56,389 nt of DNA, taken from an uncultured Clostridia bacterium. GTDB lineage: Bacteria > Bacillota > Clostridia > Saccharofermentanales > Saccharofermentanaceae. Under the pieces are notes generated by a model. It was not told the DNA's origin and made no database searches. It was given only the letters and a program-made list of their open reading frames with translations. The position numbers and the translations under genes were made by a program. Location of the stretch: the NCBI GenBank assembly GCA_947165785.1, contig CAMVBS010000007.1, positions 1 to 56,389 on the forward strand. The letters run 5' to 3'. How positions within the stretch are numbered: position 1 is the stretch's first letter; each line of letters starts with the position of its first letter. Of the stretch, positions 1 to 7,717 are shown piece after piece.

Positions 1-22
1 ACGGCACGTACGGTGGTGTGAG

Positions 23-42
23 AGGGGGATTAAATTCCCCCT
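23..42 (+). terminator. Hairpin, possible terminator of an upstream gene
   Basis: A 7-bp perfect stem (AGGGGGA pairing with TCCCCCT) closes a 6-nt loop. The following bases are only moderately T-rich, so terminator activity is uncertain. Its position argues that the first gene starts downstream of it and not at the GTG at 18. Confidence 0.4.
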
Positions 43-113
43 ACTCGATTTCTCTCGAAAATGTGATAAACTCCATGGAAATGATCAACGAGATCCGGGA
101 GATAAATGAAAAG

Positions 114-1196
114 ATGAATAAGGTCGGAACACAAAGGATCGAGACACCAAGACTTATCTTAAGAAGAGTCACGATCGAAGATGCAAAGGATATGTATGAC
201 AACTGGGCATCAGATCCTGAAGTCACGAGATTTCTTACATGGCCTACGCATACTGATATCGAAGTAACGAGATATGTGGTAAACCTCTGGGTAGAAGGAT
301 ATAAAGACGGCGATAACTTTAACTGGGTAATTGAATACAAGGATACGGGCAAAGCTATTGGGGCCATCGCTGCAGTTAAGGTAAATGAAGATATCGACGA
401 AGCAGTGATAGGCTATTGCCTTGGCAGGGCTTTCTGGGGACAGGGACTGATGCCGGAGGCTCTTAAGGCCGTTATGGATTATCTTTTTGATGTTGCAGGG
501 ATGAACCGTGTTGCCGCTTATCATGCAGCATCCAATGCAAAATCCGGTCGTGTGATGCAAAAGGCCGGAATGAAGTACGAAGGAACACTTCGTGCATCCA
601 AGAAGAGCAACTCCGGTATCGAAGATGTTTTGTGGTATTCCATGATCAGGTCTGACCGTGACAGCAGTGCTGAACTTTCTATCAGTCTTGAGGATTACGA
701 GTGGCCTTTGGAGTATATCGATCACGACAGACAGATAGCGCGAGCTATCGTTTTCGATGATGACGGATACCTTTATTTTGTAAGGGCTCAGCGCGATGAC
801 GATTTTGGTAAGGTGACGACGATCGAGACTGCCGGTGGCGGTGTTGAAAAAGGAGAAGATCCTGACAAAGCGATCCTCAGGGAACTTAAGGAAGAACTCG
901 GTGTTGATGCCGGGATCGTTACCAAGATCGGTGTTGTAAGTGATTACTATAATCGCATTCACCGCCACAATCTGAATAACTATTATCTTTGTAAGATCGA
1001 ATCATTCGGCACGAAGGAACTTACACAAGATGAGATCGAGAAGTTTCATCTGTCTACATTGAAGCTTACGTATGAGGAAGCGGTTGCAGAATACGAGAAA
1101 TGCAGAGATTCAAGCCTTGGAAGACTTCTTGCCAACCGTGAGCTTCCGGTCCTTAAAAAGGCGCGTGAATTGATGGATTTTGGTAAGCAGAACTAA
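114..1196 (+). CDS. GNAT N-acetyltransferase fused to Nudix hydrolase
   Basis: The first ~175 residues are a RimJ/RimL-type acetyltransferase: ETPRLILR opening, then the acetyl-CoA loop region GRAFWGQGLMPEAL and the SNAKSGRVMQKAGM helix. The C-terminal part (~200-335) is a Nudix hydrolase whose box (about residues 242-264) has the order G-x5-E-x7-REL-x-EE-x-G, read as GVEKGE then RELKEELG. The reading frame is open from a GTG at 18, but a hairpin at 23-42 and the GGGAG at 97-101 favour ATG 114; ATG 75 is possible. GNAT enzymes acetylate amines and Nudix enzymes cleave nucleoside-diphosphate-linked compounds; the substrate is unknown. No operon partner is evident. Confidence 0.85.
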   Translation: MNKVGTQRIETPRLILRRVTIEDAKDMYDNWASDPEVTRFLTWPTHTDIEVTRYVVNLWVEGYKDGDNFNWVIEYKDTGKAIGAIAAVKVNEDIDEAVIGYCLGRAFWGQGLMPEALKAVMDYLFDVAGMNRVAAYHAASNAKSGRVMQKAGMKYEGTLRASKKSNSGIEDVLWYSMIRSDRDSSAELSISLEDYEWPLEYIDHDRQIARAIVFDDDGYLYFVRAQRDDDFGKVTTIETAGGGVEKGEDPDKAILRELKEELGVDAGIVTKIGVVSDYYNRIHRHNLNNYYLCKIESFGTKELTQDEIEKFHLSTLKLTYEEAVAEYEKCRDSSLGRLLANRELPVLKKARELMDFGKQN

Positions 1197-1275
1197 GTAC
1201 ACCGCTGACCTTCCGTGATATAATCACAATATAAACAGTTTTTGATATTTGTGCTTATGATCGGAGGTGTAACCC

Positions 1276-2748
1276 ATGCTCAAGAATGCTTATCTCAATG
1301 ATAAACCAGATAAGGAAACTCTTAAGACCAGACTTAAGGAACAATCGGATCTTCTGTTCGTCAATCAGAACAGGATCAAGGATAAAAGGCTTCCTGTCGT
1401 TGTTCTTGTGGAAGGATGGGGAACCGCCGGTAAAGGCACTCTCATAGGTAATGTCATAAATAATATCGATCCGAGATTTTATAAAGTCGCTACCTTTGAT
1501 ATGCCGACTGATCTCGAGAAGAGATATCCGTTCCTTCACAGATATTTTGAGGCACTGCCTGAAGCAGGAAAGTTCAGGTTCTATAACACGGGCTGGATGA
1601 ATGAAGTTGTCATGAAAAGACTTGAAGGTTCGATGTCTGACGGTGAATATGAGAATAAGATCGCGAGTATAAGACGCTTTGAAAGACAGCTCATTGATAA
1701 CGGTTATCTGGTCCTTAAATTCTTCCTTCATATCTCCAAGGATGTTCAGAAGAAAAGGATCGAGGATCTGGGAAGTGACATAGACACCAAGTGGCGCGTA
1801 AGCGAGGGAGATGTCTGGCAGAACAAGCACTACAAGTCCTGTGAAGAGATCTTCGAAAAGTACCTCGAGGATACGGATACATCTGCTGCTCCATGGTACA
1901 TTATCGATGCGAAGACCGAGAAGTGGACGCTTCTTCAGGTGCTGGAGAGAATGAACGAAGGCATCGACATCGCACTTCAGAATCATTCACTTGCGGTTCC
2001 GCTCCTTCAAAATACATTTCCTCTTCAGAAAATGCCTAAGCTGAGCGAGGTTGAGCTCGAAGGCAAGGAACTTACCGAAGAGGAATATAAGGAGAAGTTG
2101 GATGCACTTCAGGAAAGGCTTTCCGAGCTTCATAACAGGCTTTATCGCAAACGCGTTCCGCTCATAATCGCATACGAAGGATGGGACGCTGCCGGAAAAG
2201 GCGGTAACATCAAAAGGATCGCTCAGGCTTTGGATCCGAGAGGATATGAAGTTCATCCGATAGCAAGTCCTGAACCGCATGAGAAGTCCAGGCATTATCT
2301 GTGGCGCTTCTGGACAAGGCTTCCGAAGGACGGCCATGTAGCTATCTTCGATCGTACCTGGTACGGTCGTGTAATGGTAGAAAGGATCGAAGGATTTTGT
2401 TCCGAGAATGACTGGAAACGTGCTTATAACGAGATCAACGAATTCGAGAAGGAACTGGATGACTGGGGTGCAGTCATAATCAAGTTCTGGGTCCAGATCG
2501 ATAAGGATACTCAGCTCGAGCGTTTTAATGATCGTCAGAATACTCCCGAGAAGCAGTGGAAGATCACTGACGAAGACTGGCGTAATCGTGAGAAGTGGGA
2601 TCAGTACGAAGAGGCGATCGATGAGATGATCGCCAAGACGAGTACCAAGTTTGCTCCGTGGCATATACTCGAATCAGTTGATAAGAAATATGCAAGGATA
2701 AAAGCATTGCAGATCGTCATAGATGCATTGGAGAAGAAACTTAAGTGA
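1276..2748 (+). CDS. pap: Polyphosphate:AMP phosphotransferase, two-domain PPK2 (class II)
   Basis: 490 residues made of two tandem PPK2 domains. Each has a Walker A loop: EGWGTAGKG at 46-54 and EGWDAAGKG at 301-309. The second also has the lid motif FDRTWYGR at 358-365. In the first domain the same place reads FYNTGWMN, so the lid arginines are lost and that copy is probably structural. Two-domain PPK2 proteins of this form (Pap) use polyphosphate to phosphorylate AMP to ADP in the cytosol. GGAGG lies 10 nt before the ATG and a TATAAT stands near 1220. It overlaps no gene, and ylmH follows by 13 nt. Confidence 0.9.
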   Translation: MLKNAYLNDKPDKETLKTRLKEQSDLLFVNQNRIKDKRLPVVVLVEGWGTAGKGTLIGNVINNIDPRFYKVATFDMPTDLEKRYPFLHRYFEALPEAGKFRFYNTGWMNEVVMKRLEGSMSDGEYENKIASIRRFERQLIDNGYLVLKFFLHISKDVQKKRIEDLGSDIDTKWRVSEGDVWQNKHYKSCEEIFEKYLEDTDTSAAPWYIIDAKTEKWTLLQVLERMNEGIDIALQNHSLAVPLLQNTFPLQKMPKLSEVELEGKELTEEEYKEKLDALQERLSELHNRLYRKRVPLIIAYEGWDAAGKGGNIKRIAQALDPRGYEVHPIASPEPHEKSRHYLWRFWTRLPKDGHVAIFDRTWYGRVMVERIEGFCSENDWKRAYNEINEFEKELDDWGAVIIKFWVQIDKDTQLERFNDRQNTPEKQWKITDEDWRNREKWDQYEEAIDEMIAKTSTKFAPWHILESVDKKYARIKALQIVIDALEKKLK

Positions 2749-2761
2749 TATCATATCTTCT

Positions 2762-3511
2762 ATGGACGAATATCAAACACAGTGTTTAAGACGTTTTAAA
2801 GAATTAGAAGACCGCTCGGCGCATGGAGGGATATATACCTATTCGAGTTTTCACTCGGTGGGAACCGCAAGTCTAGCCTATGAAGTTGCACCCGAAAAGG
2901 ATGTGATGCTCTGGGGCGGCACGGTTAATTCTGAACGTGTGGTGATTCGCTTCGGTGATCCCGATGAATTATATTATGAGGAGAATTTCCCGATCCGTAT
3001 CCTCCGTGTGTCTCCCAGACAGGAGAAGTTTTCTGAGACGCTGACTCACAGGGATTTTCTTGGTGCAATACTTAACCTGGGCATCGAGCGGGATATGATA
3101 GGCGATATCCTGGTCCATGATAATTCCGCTTATTTTTTCGTCATTGAGAAGCTTGCGGCTCTTGTCTGTTCCGATCTTGATCGTGTAAAACACACTTCAG
3201 TAAATTGCAGTATCGTAAGTGAACTTCCGGAGAATTATCTTCCCAAGCTATTGGAAGAGAACATTACCGTATCATCTCCGAGACTTGATGCGGTCATAGC
3301 CAAGATATACCACCTGTCGCGCGGGGATGCCAAGGAATTATTCGATTCCGAGAAAGTGACTGTTAACGGCAGACTGTGCATAAACCCCGAGACCATTCTC
3401 AGGGAAAGCAGCAAGGTTACCGTAAGAGGCTACGGCAAATTCGAGTATAGAGGAGAGGAACGGATCACCAAAAAAGGAAAGACCGGAATAACCATTTGGC
3501 GGTATGTCTGA
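2762..3511 (+). CDS. ylmH: YlmH-type S4 RNA-binding protein
   Basis: About 249 residues. The C-terminal third is an S4 RNA-binding fold: SSPRLDAVIAKIYHLSRG, then ELFDSEKVTVNGRLC, a pattern also seen in RluD-like and tyrosyl-tRNA synthetase S4 domains. The central part has the LTHRDFLGAILNLGIERDMIGDI block typical of the YlmH family. Members bind ribosomes and have been linked to large-subunit rescue and, by genetic neighbourhood, to cell division. No clear Shine-Dalgarno sits ahead of ATG 2762; the frame is open to 2723, inside the end of the PPK2 gene, so translational coupling is likely. Division-cluster partners (ylmE-G, divIVA) are absent here. Confidence 0.85.
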   Translation: MDEYQTQCLRRFKELEDRSAHGGIYTYSSFHSVGTASLAYEVAPEKDVMLWGGTVNSERVVIRFGDPDELYYEENFPIRILRVSPRQEKFSETLTHRDFLGAILNLGIERDMIGDILVHDNSAYFFVIEKLAALVCSDLDRVKHTSVNCSIVSELPENYLPKLLEENITVSSPRLDAVIAKIYHLSRGDAKELFDSEKVTVNGRLCINPETILRESSKVTVRGYGKFEYRGEERITKKGKTGITIWRYV

Positions 3512-3608
3512 CAGATCATCAACAATTTATAACTTTGTAATAAAAATTTTTAAGATTTTATTATAAAATAATAACAGATGATCTTTACTCTTAGGACAGG
3601 GACAGAAA

Positions 3609-5549
3609 ATGGCTAGAAGAAAAAAACTTGCGGTATTTACAGCTAACATATACGAAGCAATGGTCAGGTCCATCCAAAGCGGAATCAGGACCGCTGCCCT
3701 GGAGAACGACATCAAGGTCATCTTTTTTACCAGTTTCAGCGATTCGTTCAGCAGCAAGGTCTATGATAAATACAAGAAGTATGATGAAGGCGATGTTGTC
3801 TCATTTCTTCTTCCTGACCTGAATGATTTTGACGGAGTTATCCGTGTTTCTTTTGCCTATGGTCCATACACCGATAAGAAACTCGAGAATATGCTCGATA
3901 CGTTGAACATCCCCGTTCTCAATGTCGGAGGCCAGCATGAGACTTTGCGCTACATTTCTAATGATGAGCGACAGTCTTTCATTGATATCGTTGAACATGT
4001 AATTACCAAGCATGATTGCAAAGACATATACCATATTGCCGGAAGAAAGGGCCTTTACTTTACGGATGAGAGGATAGATGCCTATAAAGAGGGTCTTGCA
4101 AATCACGGTATACCTTTTGATCAGGATAAGATCTACTACGGTACACTCTGGAGAGATTGTGGTGAGGATGCTCTGAACTATGTCCTTGAAGATTGTGCCA
4201 AGCATGGTAAGAAATATCCGGATGCGATATTGTGCGCCAATGATTATACGGCTATCGGTGTTATAAATGCCTGCCGTTCCAGAGGAATAGAAGTACCGGG
4301 CGACATCATAGTTACCGGCTATGACGGTGTTGAAGAAGCATTCCAGGGTTATCCTTCTATCACTACTTCTTCTCAGCCTTTTTATGAAGCAGGTTATGAG
4401 AGTATTCAGGTATTCAGGCGATTGTGGGAAGGCGAGGAAATGCCTAAGGCTATCAAGATCCCGGGAATCCTTACGTGTAAGCAGTCATGCGGATGTGAAC
4501 CCATGAGTACCGACATCGTTGATGATATAAGGCAATCCTATCAGAAACGACTTGATAAGATGGCATATCTTTCACAGGCGACGACCAATCTCATCCTGAG
4601 CGTAGCTGATTCGAATTCACTGGAGGAGTGCTTCGAAGAGATCGGAGCAAATTCATCCCTTGACACCGGATTTAAGGATATGCTTCTTTGTCTTGCACCG
4701 GGATGGGATAAACAGCGAATAGTCGATGACAGCTATTCAAAGATGGATGAGGAAATGACCATCGTTACAGGTTTTATAGGCGATAAGAAGATCCCGAGGA
4801 CTAAGTTTCATAAGAAGGACATTCTTCCTCAGGAACTCCTTTCTGATCCGAATCCGTACTACATATTTCCGATACACCATCTGCAATACTATATGGGATA
4901 TCTTATAGTTTCTCCTGATGTTGAAGCTGTTGACAGGCTTGCGATGAAATCCTGGATAGTAAACCTGGGAACGATGCTCGAGAACTGGAGGATCAGAGAA
5001 GAACTTCAGTACACCTTGCAGCGCATGGAGAATATGTATAACAGGGACATGCTTACCAATCTTTATAACCGTCATGGTTATGAGATGTTCTTTGAAGAAT
5101 TCTTTAACGACTGTCTTGAGCAGGGTCATAACCTCGCAGTGCTCATGATCGATATGGATGATCTTAAAGAGATCAATGACACATACGGTCATTCGGAAGG
5201 CGACTACAGTCTTTGTACGATAGCTGCTGCCATGACCGCTGCTTCCGTGAACGGTGAGATCTGTCTGAGGACCGGAGGCGATGAGTTCATCGTTCTTGCC
5301 AAGGAATACTCTAAGGCCAAGGTAGAGCAGTATATCAAGCGCTTGAGACAGTACATAGAAGATCATGTAAGAAATGACGGTAAGGCTTATCCTGTACGGG
5401 TAAGTGTCGGTTCCTGTATAAGAAAACCATCTAAGTCAGACAAAGATCTTGTTCGCGAATTGTCCGAGGAATATATGAAGATCGCAGACTCTGCCATGTA
5501 TGAGGAGAAGAAATCTCATAAGCTCGAAAAGAATAAATTAACTGAATGA
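3609..5549 (+). CDS. Cytosolic LacI-type sensor with GGDEF diguanylate cyclase
   Basis: 646 residues with no signal peptide or membrane segment. Residues ~5-290 are a periplasmic-binding-protein-like LacI/PBP1 fold (start KKLAVFTANIYEA, later AILCANDYTAIGVINACRSRG and the VTGYDG turn), but no helix-turn-helix precedes it. A linker with SCGC and a GAF-like middle follow. The GGDEF domain lies at ~475-640 with intact GGDEF at 556-560 and DxLTxLxNR-like DMLTNLYNRHG at its start. I see no RxxD inhibitory site before GGDEF. It should make c-di-GMP in response to a small ligand, possibly a sugar. Its architecture matches the sensor of the EAL protein at 34710, including the CGC linker, so the two look like opposing paralogues. 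Confidence 0.88.
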   Translation: MARRKKLAVFTANIYEAMVRSIQSGIRTAALENDIKVIFFTSFSDSFSSKVYDKYKKYDEGDVVSFLLPDLNDFDGVIRVSFAYGPYTDKKLENMLDTLNIPVLNVGGQHETLRYISNDERQSFIDIVEHVITKHDCKDIYHIAGRKGLYFTDERIDAYKEGLANHGIPFDQDKIYYGTLWRDCGEDALNYVLEDCAKHGKKYPDAILCANDYTAIGVINACRSRGIEVPGDIIVTGYDGVEEAFQGYPSITTSSQPFYEAGYESIQVFRRLWEGEEMPKAIKIPGILTCKQSCGCEPMSTDIVDDIRQSYQKRLDKMAYLSQATTNLILSVADSNSLEECFEEIGANSSLDTGFKDMLLCLAPGWDKQRIVDDSYSKMDEEMTIVTGFIGDKKIPRTKFHKKDILPQELLSDPNPYYIFPIHHLQYYMGYLIVSPDVEAVDRLAMKSWIVNLGTMLENWRIREELQYTLQRMENMYNRDMLTNLYNRHGYEMFFEEFFNDCLEQGHNLAVLMIDMDDLKEINDTYGHSEGDYSLCTIAAAMTAASVNGEICLRTGGDEFIVLAKEYSKAKVEQYIKRLRQYIEDHVRNDGKAYPVRVSVGSCIRKPSKSDKDLVRELSEEYMKIADSAMYEEKKSHKLEKNKLTE

Positions 5550-5580
5550 GACCAAATACCTGCAAGAAGAACGTTTCAGT

Positions 5581-5586
5581 TATAAT
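5581..5586 (+). promoter_or_regulatory. -10 box (TATAAT) for the flavodoxin-fold reductase
   Basis: A perfect TATAAT stands 36 nt before the start codon at 5623. No good -35 hexamer is visible at 17 nt, so this is a partial promoter call. Confidence 0.4.
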
Positions 5587-5622
5587 ATTCATTATCGAAG
5601 ATCTTTTTGCGGGGAAGTTTAT

Positions 5623-6207
5623 ATGAAAGTATTTATCGTTTATTGTCATCCGTCTGATGACTCTTTCACGAGGCATATGCGTGACGCATTTATCAGAGGC
5701 ATTGAAGATTCCGGAAATGAATATATCATCTCCGATCTTTATAAGATGGATTTTGATCCCAATATGACAGAACAGGAATACCTGAGGGATGCATATTACA
5801 GGACAGAGCCGGATGTTGCAGACGATGTTCTTGCCGAACAGGAAAAGATCAATTCATCTGATGCCATAGTTTTTATCTATCCCGTTTTTTGGACCGAAGC
5901 TCCTGCAAAGCTTGTCGGTTGGTTTGACAGGGTATGGTCTTATGGTTTTGCTTATGGCGACAAGACGATGAAACTTCTTGATAAGGCCATGATCCTTTGT
6001 TCCGCGGGAAATACAACGGAACATCTTGAGCAGTTCGGACTTTTGGACAGCATGAAAAAGGTCATGCTCGGTGACAGGCTGTTCGGAAGAGCAAAGGAAA
6101 CAGGGTTTGTTGTTTTCGGAAGTACGTCAAGAGAGAACGAGCTTAGGGAGCAGAACTGGGATTCTAATCTTCAGAAAGCATATGATATCGGAAAGAACTT
6201 TTTCTGA
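5623..6207 (+). CDS. NAD(P)H-dependent flavodoxin-fold oxidoreductase
   Basis: 194 residues with the flavodoxin-like fold of the NQO1/KefF/MdaB group. The N-terminus VFIVYCHPSDDSFTRHM is the usual FMN phosphate loop of this family, and YPVFWTEAPAKLVGWFDRVW is the hallmark segment lining the flavin site. Members reduce quinones or act as ancillary redox subunits. GGGGAAG precedes the ATG at a good distance. It sits alone between the GGDEF gene and the P-loop gene, with its own TATAAT at 5581. The substrate cannot be told from the sequence. Confidence 0.85.
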   Translation: MKVFIVYCHPSDDSFTRHMRDAFIRGIEDSGNEYIISDLYKMDFDPNMTEQEYLRDAYYRTEPDVADDVLAEQEKINSSDAIVFIYPVFWTEAPAKLVGWFDRVWSYGFAYGDKTMKLLDKAMILCSAGNTTEHLEQFGLLDSMKKVMLGDRLFGRAKETGFVVFGSTSRENELREQNWDSNLQKAYDIGKNFF

Positions 6208-6228
6208 CGTTTGGCATTCGATATTTCT

Positions 6229-6249
6229 TATCCTCGAAAATGTTATAAT
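6229..6249 (+). promoter_or_regulatory. CCTCGAAAA-type element abutting a -10 box
   Basis: CTCGAAAATGT is followed directly by TATAAT (6244-6249), 50 nt before the gene at 6299. The stretch at 53-70 ahead of the first gene has the same CTCGAAAATGT followed by GATAAA and then ACTCC, which also occurs here after the -10. The two sites look like copies of one promoter type. Confidence 0.45.
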
Positions 6250-6298
6250 AACTCCTAAGATATAAACCATACATAAAAGTTATGGAGACTGGAAGTAT

Positions 6299-6814
6299 AT
6301 GATCATATTGATAACCGGAGCATCCCATACAGGGAAGACTATTTTGGCTCAAAAACTGCTCGCAAAATACGGATATCCGTATATGTCCATTGACCATTTG
6401 AAGATGGGACTCATCCGAAGCGGAAACACCGATCTTACTCCCATGGATGATGATAAGCTTACAGATTATCTGTGGCCTATAATCCGTGAGATGATCAAGA
6501 CTGTCATAGAAAATGATCAGAACCTGATCATTGAAGGCTGCTATATTCCGGCTGACTGGCGATCGGGTCTTGAGAAGGATTACCTTGATAGAATAAAGTT
6601 TGTCTGCCTTGCACTGTCTGATGATTATATTGATTCTCATTATAGTGACATTATGCTTCACGGTTCTGACCTGGAAAAGAGAATGGATGATTCCGATTGT
6701 ACGGCAGAGTGGCTGAAGGCTTCGAATAAAGAATTCAGGGATTCCTTTGATGACGCATTCGTCATAGACGGGACATATGAAAATGCTATTGATTCATTGA
6801 TCGGAAATTTGTGA
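6299..6814 (+). CDS. P-loop NTPase, small-molecule kinase-like
   Basis: 171 residues. Walker A is GASHTGKT at residues 6-13, at the extreme N-terminus, as in adenylate-kinase-like and shikimate-kinase-like AAA_33 proteins. The stretch NLIIEGCYIP resembles the strand-plus-acidic Walker B region of such kinases. The substrate is unknown. GGAGACTGGAAG stands before the ATG. The stop overlaps a GTG that could begin the next gene (GTGA at 6811-6814), so the two are co-transcribed. Confidence 0.7.
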   Translation: MIILITGASHTGKTILAQKLLAKYGYPYMSIDHLKMGLIRSGNTDLTPMDDDKLTDYLWPIIREMIKTVIENDQNLIIEGCYIPADWRSGLEKDYLDRIKFVCLALSDDYIDSHYSDIMLHGSDLEKRMDDSDCTAEWLKASNKEFRDSFDDAFVIDGTYENAIDSLIGNL

Positions 6815-6822
6815 GAGAGAAT

Positions 6823-7533
6823 ATGGAAACACAAGATATCTATGAAGTATGGAATAAGGAGAAAAGCGGAGTACTTTCTGTTGAACCGCTGATCTATAAA
6901 GCATGCAAAGAAGGGAAGATGGGTAATATCTTCTCATACCCTGACGGATGCATTTATAAGACCGTGTTTACATATCTGTGCGGGAAGCCGGATGAGAAAA
7001 TCGTATCTGAACATCCTGAATTGATATACGGGACCAGATTGGTTTGTATGAGTTCGGAATGGGAAGAATACATTAAAAGGTTATCGGTCAAGTTCGTCCT
7101 TCGAAGGGAATTAATGGAGCCTTTGAACGGAAGTTCTTCCAAGGTCTTAGCACCGCTTCCTGAAGGTTACAGCGTGAGCTGTTTTACAAGAGAGATCTTT
7201 GACGAACATCCTTTTGATCAGGGGCGAAGCTATAAAGATCATGATGATTTCTTAAAAAGGGGAGTAGGAGCTGCGATCCTTTATAACGGTAAAGTCGTCT
7301 CCGCTTCTTCGAGTTTTATTACTGTAGATGATCACGTGGAACTCGATGTCTTTACCGATCCTGACCATAGGAAGAAGGGACTTGCCGATCATTGTGTTTT
7401 CGAGATGATGAAGCAGTGTAATGACAAGGGACTTACCATTCATTGGGATGCTCAAAACCCGATGTCTTCAAATATGGCAATATCCCACGGTTTCACTTCT
7501 GCGGCTGAATATGCCGTATATTGGCTCGAGTAG
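6823..7533 (+). CDS. GNAT family acetyltransferase (GNAT_acetyltran type)
   Basis: About 236 residues. The C-terminal half carries the acetyl-CoA binding part: VELDVFTDPDHRKKGLADHCVFEMM, with the R-K-K-G-L-A pyrophosphate loop, then HWDAQNPMSSNMAISHGF. The N-terminal half is the variable domain of the GNAT_acetyltran family. The frame opens at GTG 6811; ATG 6823, with GAGAGAGA ahead of it, is the better start. It follows the P-loop gene directly. The substrate is unknown. A further GNAT fragment lies just downstream. Confidence 0.75.
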   Translation: METQDIYEVWNKEKSGVLSVEPLIYKACKEGKMGNIFSYPDGCIYKTVFTYLCGKPDEKIVSEHPELIYGTRLVCMSSEWEEYIKRLSVKFVLRRELMEPLNGSSSKVLAPLPEGYSVSCFTREIFDEHPFDQGRSYKDHDDFLKRGVGAAILYNGKVVSASSSFITVDDHVELDVFTDPDHRKKGLADHCVFEMMKQCNDKGLTIHWDAQNPMSSNMAISHGFTSAAEYAVYWLE

Positions 7534-7540
7534 GACAACA

Positions 7541-7699
7541 TCATGGAAAGCAATCAACTCAGGTTCAGCAAATATGCTGCCGATTTTGCAGAGAGTCATA
7601 AGACTATACGAGAAGATGGGATATAATAGGTTCAAGGAAGAAAATATCACAGATGAACTGACTTTTGTCTATCTGGAAAAGCTGGGTGAATCTGTATAG
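7541..7699 (+). pseudogene. Remnant of a GNAT acetyltransferase C-terminus
   Basis: The frame reads ILQRVIRLYEKMGYNRF and ends TFVYLEKLGESV, which is the usual end of small GNAT enzymes (...A-x-x-LYEKxGF... then an M/L-x-K-x-L tail). No start codon with a ribosome site and no acetyl-CoA loop precede it in frame. I read it as a truncated, decayed gene next to an intact GNAT. An alternative is the tail of an unannotated short protein starting at ATG 7576. Confidence 0.55.
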
Positions 7700-7717
7700 C
7701 ATTTATCAAGATAAGAT

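Noticed and set aside
210..968. Long minus-strand frame (252 codons) across the GNAT-Nudix gene
   Set aside because: It lies wholly antisense to a gene with clear motifs on the plus strand and shows no domain of its own.
1987..2664. Antisense frame across the PPK2 gene
   Set aside because: The plus-strand PPK2 motifs are complete and the antisense has no motif.
4737..5366. Minus-strand frame of ~209 codons across the GGDEF domain
   Set aside because: The GGDEF motifs and flow of codons on the plus strand show the real gene; the antisense frame has no recognisable features.
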